DNA from: Pseudofrankia sp. DC12
GTDB lineage: Bacteria > Actinomycetota > Actinomycetes > Frankiales > Frankiaceae
DNA: 64,000 bases
Direction: 5' to 3'
NCBI RefSeq assembly: GCF_000966285.1
Contig: NZ_KQ031391.1
Location: 4,946,383 to 5,010,382, forward strand
The notes beneath the pieces are model-generated. The model was not told the DNA's origin, did not search any database, and saw only the letters and a program-made list of their open reading frames with translations. Of the stretch, positions 26,734 to 34,404 are shown piece by piece; the first letter of the stretch is position 1; the number at the start of each line of letters is the position of its first letter. The position numbers and the translations under genes are program-made.

Positions 26734-26873
26734 TAGTATGGCTTTCCACGCTAGGCGGCCTGGGGGGTCGCGTCAAGGGGGGATGCCTTCCTGGCCGGAC
26801 CACGTGTGCCTGGGCCCGCACTCCACACCACACCCCACCGGCGCAGCGGTGGGCCGAGCGGGGCCGAGCCTCG

Positions 26874-28322
26874 TCAGCGCCAGTCGAAGTACTCACGGTG
26901 GAACCGGCCGGCGGGGACGCCGCCGGCCCGCAGGCCTTCGGTCATCGCTTCGACGAGCGGCTCGGGGCCGCAGAGGAACACCGACAGGTCCCGTGGCGGG
27001 GCAGTGGCGAGGCGGAGCACGGTCGCCGGGGTGAGCCGGCCGTCGACGGCACTGCGGACGACGTGTACCCGGACGCCGGCGTGCCGGGCCGCGATTGCCG
27101 TGATCTCCTCGGCGTACGGCACCGGGTCCTCGGCCGAGGTGTAGAAGAAGTCGACCTCGCCGTGGACGGGCTGCTCTTCGAGCGTGCGCAGCCACGACAG
27201 GAACGGTGTCACCCCGACGCCGCCGGCCACCCAGACCTGGTGCGCGGTGCCCTTGCGGTGGGTGAATCGGCCGTGCGGCCCGGCGATCACCGCGGGCATC
27301 CCCGGCTCGACGAGGTCGGCGAGACCGCCAGTCCAGTCCCCGAGCGCCTTGACCGTGAACCGGACGACGTGCTCGCCGGGGGCGCTCGCGATGGTGAACG
27401 GGTGCCGGTGCCAGCCGTCGCGAGCCTCGAGGAAGAGCATCGCGAACTGGCCAGGGACGAAGTCGAGCCGGCTGCCGAGCGGCCGCAGCTCGATCTCGAC
27501 GAGCCCGTCGCCGACGGTCGTCACCCGGTCGACCTGGTAGTCGTGCAGCGGCAGGTACCGGCGGGCGAAGAGCTCGCGGTGGACGTAGAACGCCAGCCCG
27601 GCGCCGGCGATGGCTACGTAGGACCAGCGCAGCGCCGGCGAGCCGAACGTCGTCGCGTCGAGGAGGCCGTGGAGGAACCCGGCCGCGACGAACAGGCCGG
27701 TGAGCCGGTGGAAGCTGCGCCAGCGCTCGTAGCCGCCGAGGATGCGGCGGACGAGGGCGACGCCGGGCAGTCGGGTCGCGCGTTCGGTTACCCGGTGCAG
27801 GACAGGCGGCAGCACCGATCGCCACCGCGGCAGCACCGACCACACGACGAGTGCGAGCAGGCCGATCGTCGCGACCGCCGCGAGGGCCGGGCCTGGCCCG
27901 CTCGGTGCCGGGTTGGTGGCCAGGGCCACGTGTGGCACCAGGAGGACCAGGCCGGCGATCGCGGCCCTGCGGTGATAGATCGCGGCCCGGTCGATGCCGT
28001 CGAACCAACGCTCGACCCACGGCAGGGTGCTCACCAGAACCAGGCCGACAGAGAGCAGGAGTATCGTCTCGGCGCCCGCGAGCTGGCCGAGGAAGGTGAC
28101 CGTCGCGACGCCGGCGGGCCGTGCGGCGACCCAGAGCGCCGCGTACGCCGTGACGAGCAGGACGACGGTCAGCGGCCCCGCCTGCCGGTACCAGGGCGGC
28201 ACGAGACCGGAGGTCACGAGGGTCCGGCGGTGCGGCACGGGCTGCGCCCGGTCGCGCGCCCGGCGGTCCGCCGGGCCGTGCGCCGCGTCGGGCCCCGTGA
28301 CCCCTTGTGGGATGTCGGTCAT
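26874..28322 (-). CDS. Ferric-reductase-like membrane flavoprotein
   Basis: This 482-residue protein has about six N-terminal membrane helices (residues 40-250) like the ferric-reductase transmembrane domain. It then has a ferredoxin-NADP-reductase-type FAD/NAD module with the flavin motif RHPFTIAS, the pyridine nucleotide motif GGVGVTPFLSWL and a C-terminal FLCGPEPLVEAM. It should move electrons from NAD(P)H through FAD across or within the membrane. Haem-binding His residues are likely (for example PHVALAT, SFHRLTG and FLHGLLDA). The ATG overlaps the TGA of the upstream hydrolase gene by one base; a GTG one codon earlier is possible. It is the last gene of the minus-strand array. Confidence 0.85.
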   Translation of the reverse strand: MTDIPQGVTGPDAAHGPADRRARDRAQPVPHRRTLVTSGLVPPWYRQAGPLTVVLLVTAYAALWVAARPAGVATVTFLGQLAGAETILLLSVGLVLVSTLPWVERWFDGIDRAAIYHRRAAIAGLVLLVPHVALATNPAPSGPGPALAAVATIGLLALVVWSVLPRWRSVLPPVLHRVTERATRLPGVALVRRILGGYERWRSFHRLTGLFVAAGFLHGLLDATTFGSPALRWSYVAIAGAGLAFYVHRELFARRYLPLHDYQVDRVTTVGDGLVEIELRPLGSRLDFVPGQFAMLFLEARDGWHRHPFTIASAPGEHVVRFTVKALGDWTGGLADLVEPGMPAVIAGPHGRFTHRKGTAHQVWVAGGVGVTPFLSWLRTLEEQPVHGEVDFFYTSAEDPVPYAEEITAIAARHAGVRVHVVRSAVDGRLTPATVLRLATAPPRDLSVFLCGPEPLVEAMTEGLRAGGVPAGRFHREYFDWR

Positions 28323-29092
28323 CACGCACCCGTAGGTTTCAGAACACGGCTGAGGAGATCCAGCAGCGCGGCCCAGTGCCGCGCGGCGGCGCCGGTGTCG
28401 TGGACCACGGTATCGGCCTGGGTGTAGCCGTGCTGTGCGCCGGCGTAGACCTCCGTGCGGTGGCGGACGCCGGCCGCGGCGAGTGCCTTGTCGAGGCGTT
28501 CGACCTCTTCGGGAAGCAGCGAGGGATCCTCGCCGGCGTGGCCGAAGTACAGTTCTGCCGTGATCCGGTCGGCGAGCAGATGCGGGCTGTCGGGGGCGTC
28601 GGTGGCCAGGCGCGCACCGTGGAAACCGGCTGCGGCCGCGACGCGCTCGGGGTAGGTCCCCGCCGTGCGCAGGGCGAGGCCGGCGCCCAGGCAGTAGCCG
28701 GCGACGCCGGCTGGTCCACCTGTGGTTTCCGGGCGCGCGGCTAGCCAGGCCAGGTAGCTGTCGGCGTCGCGCATCGCGCGGTCCGGGGTCAGCTCCGCCG
28801 CGATCGGGCGGATCTGCTCGAACAAGGCCGGGCGATGGGCCGAGTCGATGAAGTCGGGGAGAGCGACGACCGGGGCCTGCCCGTGGCGGTAGAAGAGGTT
28901 GGGGACCAGCACGGTGTAGCCCGCGCCAGCGAGATGGTCGGCCATCCCCATCAGCCCGGGGCGCAGGCCGAAGGCGTCCATGTAGAGCAGTACCGCCGGG
29001 TGGGCGGCATTGTCGGCGGGGTGAACCAGGTAGGCGTCGGCGGCGCCGTCCTGGGTCGGAACTTCAACGGTCGTGCCGCGGACAACGATCAT
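28322..29092 (-). CDS. Dienelactone hydrolase family protein
   Basis: This 256-residue alpha/beta hydrolase has the Cys nucleophile typical of dienelactone hydrolases (GYCLGAG). The acidic residue and the His near the C-terminus (GAQHGYTQ) complete the triad. Relatives hydrolyse dienelactone to maleylacetate in modified ortho cleavage or act on other esters. It overlaps the ferric-reductase-like gene, and a 54-bp gap separates it from the hydrolase upstream. The neighbourhood of aromatic ring-cleavage genes fits a catabolic role; the substrate is not determined. Confidence 0.88.
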   Translation of the reverse strand: MIVVRGTTVEVPTQDGAADAYLVHPADNAAHPAVLLYMDAFGLRPGLMGMADHLAGAGYTVLVPNLFYRHGQAPVVALPDFIDSAHRPALFEQIRPIAAELTPDRAMRDADSYLAWLAARPETTGGPAGVAGYCLGAGLALRTAGTYPERVAAAAGFHGARLATDAPDSPHLLADRITAELYFGHAGEDPSLLPEEVERLDKALAAAGVRHRTEVYAGAQHGYTQADTVVHDTGAAARHWAALLDLLSRVLKPTGA

Positions 29093-29146
29093 TTGCGGTG
29101 ATCTTCCTTCTGCTGCTTGGCTGGTACGGCGCGGCCGGGCGCGGCG

Positions 29147-30082
29147 TCAGGCGCCGGCCGGGCGGGTGTGACCCACGATGAAGTCGAGCGTGCGGTTGAA
29201 CACTTCCTCGACGCCGGCGTCAGGCAGCCCGACCCACAGGTGATTGCCGCCCTTGATCAGGAGCAGGTCCGGTGTGGTGCCCGCCTCGCGCAGTGCCTCG
29301 GCGAGGCGGACGGACTGGCCGCTGGGAACGAGGGCGTCCTCCGTGCCGTGCAGGATGAGGAAGGGGGGCGCGTCGGGGGTGACATGCGAGACGGGGCTGG
29401 CGTCCCGGGCGAATGCGGGGTCGTCGCCCGCCGGGGCACCGAGTAGGCGCGCTTCGAACGTATGGGGATCGTGGGCGTCGTAGACGCCGTCGGGGTGGTC
29501 GGCGGCAAGCGCGTTCAGATCGCTGGACGCGTACCAGGTGACGCAGCCGGTGATGGTCGCGGTGTCCTCGGCGCCGCGGAGGGTGAGCGCGATCAAGGCG
29601 GCCAGGTGGCCCCCGGCCGCTTCACCCCACAGCACGGTGCGGCTGGTGTCGAGCCCGATCTCCTTGGCGCGGGTGTGCAGCCAGGCGAGGGCAGCGGCCA
29701 GGTCGTCGCGCTGGGCGGGGTACGTGGCCTCGCCGCTGAGCCGGTACGAGGGGGAGGCGACGGCGAGGCCGGCCTGGGCCAGCCGCGCGAAGGGGTCGGG
29801 CTGCCAGGCCCTGAAACGGGGGCCGAAGGTGTCGCGCCGGCCCATGCGCCAGGCTCCGCCGTGGACGAAGACGACGAGCGGGGGCGGCGCGCCGTCCGGG
29901 GTGCCGTCGGGCAGCCACAGGTCGAGCTCCAGCGGGCGCTGGCCTTCCGGCAAAGCGTAGATGGCGCCGCGCAGCTGCCGTACGCCTGGGACGGGGTATG
30001 CCGCCGGGGGCAGCGGCAGGGCCGCCGGATCGGGCGGGGCAAGGAGCGCGAAGGGAAAGCGCGATGGGTCGATCGGGGCCAT
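29147..30082 (-). CDS. HSL/BD-FAE-type alpha/beta hydrolase with Ala in place of catalytic Ser
   Basis: This 311-residue protein has the HGGAW oxyanion motif (residues 74-78), the DYR-like [15 protein letters not shown] segment, the late ILHGTEDALVP strand with its Asp and the GNHLWVG His motif. The nucleophile elbow reads LWGEAAGG (Ala155, codon GCG) instead of G-E-S-A-G. A paralogue with intact Ser lies at 40852-41793 and is otherwise alike across the elbow. The start is ATG 30082 (MAPIDPSRF) after a GAGGACGAG stretch; the frame is open further but with no site. It lies 34 bp downstream of the amidohydrolase. Loss of Ser suggests a non-hydrolytic role or an enzyme that has lost function. 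Confidence 0.85.
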   Translation of the reverse strand: MAPIDPSRFPFALLAPPDPAALPLPPAAYPVPGVRQLRGAIYALPEGQRPLELDLWLPDGTPDGAPPPLVVFVHGGAWRMGRRDTFGPRFRAWQPDPFARLAQAGLAVASPSYRLSGEATYPAQRDDLAAALAWLHTRAKEIGLDTSRTVLWGEAAGGHLAALIALTLRGAEDTATITGCVTWYASSDLNALAADHPDGVYDAHDPHTFEARLLGAPAGDDPAFARDASPVSHVTPDAPPFLILHGTEDALVPSGQSVRLAEALREAGTTPDLLLIKGGNHLWVGLPDAGVEEVFNRTLDFIVGHTRPAGA

Positions 30083-30116
30083 GACTCGTCCTCGGGGAGG
30101 TTGCGGTGGGGTGGGA

Positions 30117-31085
30117 TCAGCGTGCGAGCTTGGGCAGCAGGCGGTGGGCATTGGCGGTGGTCAAGGACCGCCAGCTGGCGCCCTTGACCGGCGCCTCGGC
30201 GGCATCGAAGGAGGCGGCGTGGGCCTGGGCGGCCGGCGCCGGGGTCCAGCAGTAGTCGCTGCCGTACAGCAGCCGCTCCGGGTCGGCCAGGCCCAGCAGC
30301 GCCGGGATCTGGCGGGGGAAGGGGGTGCCTGCCGTGTCGTAGTACAGGCGGCGCAACTGGGCGGCGGCGTCGGGGGCGGCGGTCTCCTGACCGGCCATGA
30401 ACAGCTGCATGAAGGCGTTGATGCGGTCCGCGAGCACGGGAAGTGCCCCGCCGCAGTGCGGGACGACGACCTTCAGCTCAGGCTGGCGCTCGAGGGTGCC
30501 GGCGAACAGCAGGTCGGTGACGCTTCGGGCGGTGTCGAAGATGAACTCGATCATAGGGCTGGGGCGTCCGAGCGCGGACTTCTCCCAGCACGCCGGGGAC
30601 GTGGGGTGCAGGAGCACAACCGCGCCGCGGCGGCCGAGTTCGGCGAAGACCGGCTCCAGCTTCGGGTCACCGAGGTAGATGCCGTGGGCGTTCGTCTCCA
30701 GGACCACGCCGTCGGCGCTGAGCGTGTCGAAGGCGTACGCGATCTCGCTCAGCGCCCCGTCGACATCGGGCAGTGGCAGGGTCGCGAACAGGCCGAAGCG
30801 GCCTGGGTGCTCCTCCACAACCTGGGCCGCGAACTCGTTGACTTCCCGGGCGAGCTCGCGGGCGGCGGCGTCGTCGCCGAAATGCACGCCTGGCGACGAG
30901 AGGGACAGCAGCGCGGTGTCGATGCCGCAACGGTCCATCAGTTCCAGGTGCTCCTCGGCCGACCAGCCGGGCCAGGCCGGCAGGCCGTCGGGTCGCCCGT
31001 GGCCGGCAGCACTCGCCTGGGTGACGTAGGAATCGGTGACGAAGTGGGCGTGGACGTCGACCAGACCCGGCTCATCAGCGGACAC
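30117..31085 (-). CDS. Amidohydrolase-2 / ACMSD-like metal-dependent decarboxylase
   Basis: This 322-residue TIM-barrel enzyme belongs to the family of aminocarboxymuconate-semialdehyde decarboxylase and gamma-resorcylate decarboxylase. The metal ligands are visible: VDVHAHF at the N-terminus, HPTSP near the middle, VPHCGG and YGSDYCW with the Asp. It may decarboxylate or hydrolyse an aromatic or ring-cleavage intermediate. The start is GTG 31085 behind AGGAGGAG. It lies between a cupin and a hydrolase in the minus-strand catabolic array. Confidence 0.88.
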   Translation of the reverse strand: MSADEPGLVDVHAHFVTDSYVTQASAAGHGRPDGLPAWPGWSAEEHLELMDRCGIDTALLSLSSPGVHFGDDAAARELAREVNEFAAQVVEEHPGRFGLFATLPLPDVDGALSEIAYAFDTLSADGVVLETNAHGIYLGDPKLEPVFAELGRRGAVVLLHPTSPACWEKSALGRPSPMIEFIFDTARSVTDLLFAGTLERQPELKVVVPHCGGALPVLADRINAFMQLFMAGQETAAPDAAAQLRRLYYDTAGTPFPRQIPALLGLADPERLLYGSDYCWTPAPAAQAHAASFDAAEAPVKGASWRSLTTANAHRLLPKLAR

Positions 31086-31208
31086 GGTGACACTCCTCCT
31101 CGGCGGAATAATCAAGAGACGGTGCCGGTCATGTCAGGCCGGGGTGGGCGGTCAAAACGGTCCACGAGGGATCAGCCACCGTTTCGGCCCGTCGCGGTGT
31201 AACGCCGC

Positions 31209-31757
31209 TCAGCGCTGTGCGCCGGTGGGGTCCCATTCCGGATGGAATTCGATGCCGAATTCCACGCCGGCGGCCTGGTAGTCCTCGGCGACAGGCGGAA
31301 TCGGCCCGACCGGGAGATCCTTCTGCCCGGTCGGCACGCCCATGGCGTGTACGAACCGCTCGAACCCGCCGGTGTTGATCCCGGCCATCCGTGCGGTACC
31401 GGACACGATTTGGTAGGTGTGCAGCGTCCCGGCCGGGATGAACAGGAAGTCGTCCCGTTCGAGCGTCGTGGCCATGCTGAGGCCATTGCGGTCGTCGGCC
31501 CACACCCGCACGGCACCGTTCAGAACCCAGATGGTGTGGTGCGCGTCGGGGTGCAGATGAGCCGGGATCACGTCGCCACGCGGGCCCTCGACGATCTGGA
31601 GGCCAAACTGGCCGCCGGTTTCCTTGCCGCTCAGCATGACCGTGGCGATCTGATCCACAACGATCGAGTGCTCCCCCTCCCCGGACCGCAGTACGAACGG
31701 CGCGGGCCGCCCCGGAAGCGCGGTCCAGTCCTTATGGGTGCGGATTTCCTTGGTCAT
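31209..31757 (-). CDS. Cupin-domain protein, quercetin-dioxygenase-like
   Basis: This 182-residue single-domain cupin has metal-binding motif 1 as PAHLHPDAHHTIWVLNG and motif 2 as FIPAGTLHTYQ. It could be a metal-dependent dioxygenase, isomerase or binding protein for a phenolic compound. The ATG is preceded by AAGGAGCATGCA. The 221-bp gap to the maleylpyruvate isomerase gene upstream shows no clear promoter. The position among aromatic catabolism genes supports a role there, but family members are diverse. Confidence 0.8.
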   Translation of the reverse strand: MTKEIRTHKDWTALPGRPAPFVLRSGEGEHSIVVDQIATVMLSGKETGGQFGLQIVEGPRGDVIPAHLHPDAHHTIWVLNGAVRVWADDRNGLSMATTLERDDFLFIPAGTLHTYQIVSGTARMAGINTGGFERFVHAMGVPTGQKDLPVGPIPPVAEDYQAAGVEFGIEFHPEWDPTGAQR

Positions 31758-31978
31758 TGCATGCTCCTTGTCGTGACTTGATGCGGAACCAGACGGAGGG
31801 TGGGGCGAACGGGGACCGGCGGGTCAGGCGCTAGGAGTTCTCAGCCGTCCTGTTGCCGGGCCATCGACCTCAACCTCAATGAAGCCGGACTCGCCAAGGA
31901 CGGTTCGATGGCCCACGATGGCGGGCCAGCTTGCGTCACATTCGGCGGTGCGCCGGCGTAGGGATGTGGGGCAGTGCC

Positions 31979-32704
31979 TTATAGCCAGGCCGGTAGTGGC
32001 GGCAACGATATTGGAAGATCATTGAAGGCGGGTCTGCCGGTCAGCCAGCCGGCGGTGGTGGCTGCCGGCACGCGGACCGCAGGGTGCGGTCCGGCGTGCT
32101 GCCCGGCGCCGCCCAGCGCCCAGGCACGTTCGCGGTCGGTTGGTGCCAGGACGAGGCAGGGGCAGCCGGGTTTCGCGGAGAGTGTGGTGGTGACGTCATC
32201 GAGGAGCAGGTCGATGATATCGGCGGGGATGTCGTGGACGGTCGCGCCGGTGTCGATGTCAACGGCGTGCAGCCACACCTCGCGGATGCGTAGCCATGGC
32301 ACCTCGGCGGCGGGAATGACCCGGCCGAGCGCGCTGCGGATCTGCCTGTGCCATTGCTCGTCGCTGAGCTGGGCGAGGCTGTGGTCCAGGGCTTGGGCGG
32401 TGCTGGCGGCGTCCTGGCGCAGGATGGGTGCGGCCTCGGCCGCGGTCCGGGCGATCTCGTCGGCACGTTGCCCAGCGCTGGAGTACATCCGGGATTCGAC
32501 GCCGGTTCGGGCCCAGTCCACCAGCCGGCCGAGGGCTTCGGCGTTGCGGGCGACGTGCGCGATGACATGTCCGCGGGTCCAGCCGGGCAGGAGGCTGGGT
32601 GTACGGAACTCGTCGTCGGTTAGCTTGGCGACCTGACTGAGCAGATGGGTGGTGCCCTCTCGGAGCCAGGGCAGGGTGACGGAGATATCGTGCCGGCCGG
32701 TCAT
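31979..32704 (-). CDS. Mycothiol-dependent maleylpyruvate isomerase
   Basis: This 241-residue enzyme isomerises maleylpyruvate to fumarylpyruvate with mycothiol as cofactor, the second ring-fission step of the gentisate pathway. The DinB-like four-helix N-domain has GWTRGHVIAHVARNAEAL (His46, His50), and the second metal motif is REVWLH (Glu142, His146), matching the His and E-x3-H zinc ligands known for this family. The gene overlaps the AMP ligase upstream by four bases (ATGA). Mycothiol dependence supports an actinobacterial host. Other DinB/MDMPI-fold thiol transferases share the fold, but the gentisate genes upstream favour this call. Confidence 0.88.
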   Translation of the reverse strand: MTGRHDISVTLPWLREGTTHLLSQVAKLTDDEFRTPSLLPGWTRGHVIAHVARNAEALGRLVDWARTGVESRMYSSAGQRADEIARTAAEAAPILRQDAASTAQALDHSLAQLSDEQWHRQIRSALGRVIPAAEVPWLRIREVWLHAVDIDTGATVHDIPADIIDLLLDDVTTTLSAKPGCPCLVLAPTDRERAWALGGAGQHAGPHPAVRVPAATTAGWLTGRPAFNDLPISLPPLPAWL

Positions 32705-34404
32705 GCCATAGCGCCCGTCGCGATCCGTTGGGCGATGTCGGCGCGGAGAGCCTTCTTATCAATCTTGCCGACGTTGGTGATGGGAAGTCGGCCAACGAGG
32801 ACGAGCCGGTCGGGGAGTTTGAACCGGGCGACTCCGGCCTTTTCCATCGTCTCGCGAACGTCCTGCAGTGTGGTGGTCGTGCCGGGACGCGGCACGACGT
32901 AGACACAGACCCGCTCGCCGAGGACCGGGTCGGGCATGGCCACGGCAGCGACCTGGCTGACGGCCGGCAGCAGGTAGACGAGGTTCTCCACCTCTTCCGC
33001 GGAGATCTTCTCACCGCCCCTGTTGATCATATCCTTGTCGCGGCCCTCGACGACGAGGTTCCCGTCGGGTGTCCACCGGCAGATGTCGCCGGAGCGGTAC
33101 CAGCCATCCGCGGTGAAGGCGCGGGCGTTCTGCTCGGCGGCGCGGTAGTAGCCGCGGGGGGTGTATGGCCCGCGGGTGAGCAGCGAGCCAGACTGCCCGA
33201 GGCGTACCTCGCGGTCGAGCTCGTCGACGAGCCGGACCTCGTCGGCCGGCGACAGCGGACGGCCCTGGGTGGTGCAGATGACCTCGTCGGGGTCCTCGAG
33301 CCGGGTGAAGTTGAGCAGCCCTTCGGCCATGCCGAACACCTGTTGGAGGGTCGTCCCGAGGATGGGTTTCACGGCGCGGGCGAGCTCGTCGGCCAGCCGG
33401 GCCCCGCCGACCTGCAGGACGCGCAGGCTGGCCAGCTGCCCGGCGCCGTGCTCGTTGGCGTAGTCCAGCCAGCGGCCGACGACAGCTGGGACGACGGCGG
33501 TATGCGTGACGCCGTACGCGGCGATCGTCGCGAAGGCGCGGGCGGGCTCCGGCGACGTGACGGTGACGACGCGGCCGCCCCTGAGCAGGGTGCCGAGAAT
33601 GCCGGGACAGGCAAGGGTGAAGTTGTGCCCGGCCGGCAGATTCACGAGGTATGTGGTGTTGGCGTCGATCCCGCTGATCCTGGCGCTGGCTTGGGCGTTG
33701 TAGGCGTAGTCGTTGTGGGTACGGGCGATGAGCTTGGGAAGCCCGGTGGTACCACCGGACAGCAGGAACACGGCGATGTCGGGCGCGTCCGGTGCGGTGG
33801 CGTCCATCTGGGACCGGGCCGCGTCCGGTGATTCGGAAGGTGCGCACAGCGCCCGCAGGTCGACACTTCCGGGCGCGATGTGGTCACCAGCGACGAGCAC
33901 ATGCCACGCGGCGCCGGTGACCGCGGTGACCGGCCCGGCGAGGGCATCCGCGAGTTGCTGGTGGTCGAAGCCGCGAAGCTGGTCCGGTACGGCCATCGCG
34001 ACGGCTTCGGCATGGGTGGCGAGGTAGGTCAGCTCGGCACGGCGGTGTCCGGGCAGAGCCATGACGGGCACGACGCCGGCGCGCAGACAGGCGATCGTGA
34101 GTACGACGAACTCCCAGCCGTTGCCAAGCTGCACGACGATCCGGTCGCCGCGACAGATGCCCAGGTCGTGCAGGCGCACGGCGACCGCGTCTGCGCGGTC
34201 GAGCAGGTCAGCGTAGGTGAGCTGCACACCGCGTCCGCCGTCCGCGCCGGGGTCCACGACGGCTGGCGCCTGCGGTGCCCGGTCGGCCACGGAGCGCAGG
34301 AGCGCGCCGAGCGGTGTGCCCGGCCAGTAGCCTTCGGCGATGAACCGCCGCGCCTCGGCCGGGGGCCACGGGACGATGTGGTCAGAGATCGGGCTGGGCA
34401 TCAT
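32701..34404 (-). CDS. Aryl-AMP ligase, probable salicylate/2,3-dihydroxybenzoate-activating enzyme
   Basis: This 567-residue adenylate-forming enzyme activates an aromatic acid with ATP. The phosphate loop is LLSGGTTGLPKLIARTHNDY, close to EntE/DhbE-type aryl-AMP ligases, and the C-terminal hinge GRDKDMINRGGEKISAEEVE and catalytic Lys segment GKIDKKALR are present. The N-terminus (IVPWPPAEARRFIAEGYW) also matches aryl-acid ligases. Among the several ATGs I chose 34404, six bases after AGGG. It overlaps the gene upstream by 23 bases and the isomerase downstream by four. In this cluster it would make salicylyl-AMP for CoA ester formation, as in the Streptomyces sdg pathway. Confidence 0.88.
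   Translation of the reverse strand: MMPSPISDHIVPWPPAEARRFIAEGYWPGTPLGALLRSVADRAPQAPAVVDPGADGGRGVQLTYADLLDRADAVAVRLHDLGICRGDRIVVQLGNGWEFVVLTIACLRAGVVPVMALPGHRRAELTYLATHAEAVAMAVPDQLRGFDHQQLADALAGPVTAVTGAAWHVLVAGDHIAPGSVDLRALCAPSESPDAARSQMDATAPDAPDIAVFLLSGGTTGLPKLIARTHNDYAYNAQASARISGIDANTTYLVNLPAGHNFTLACPGILGTLLRGGRVVTVTSPEPARAFATIAAYGVTHTAVVPAVVGRWLDYANEHGAGQLASLRVLQVGGARLADELARAVKPILGTTLQQVFGMAEGLLNFTRLEDPDEVICTTQGRPLSPADEVRLVDELDREVRLGQSGSLLTRGPYTPRGYYRAAEQNARAFTADGWYRSGDICRWTPDGNLVVEGRDKDMINRGGEKISAEEVENLVYLLPAVSQVAAVAMPDPVLGERVCVYVVPRPGTTTTLQDVRETMEKAGVARFKLPDRLVLVGRLPITNVGKIDKKALRADIAQRIATGAMA

Noticed and set aside
26595-28427. A 610-codon plus-strand frame opposite the ferric-reductase-like gene
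   Set aside because: Low-complexity charged composition and no start site; the minus strand has flavin and nucleotide motifs.
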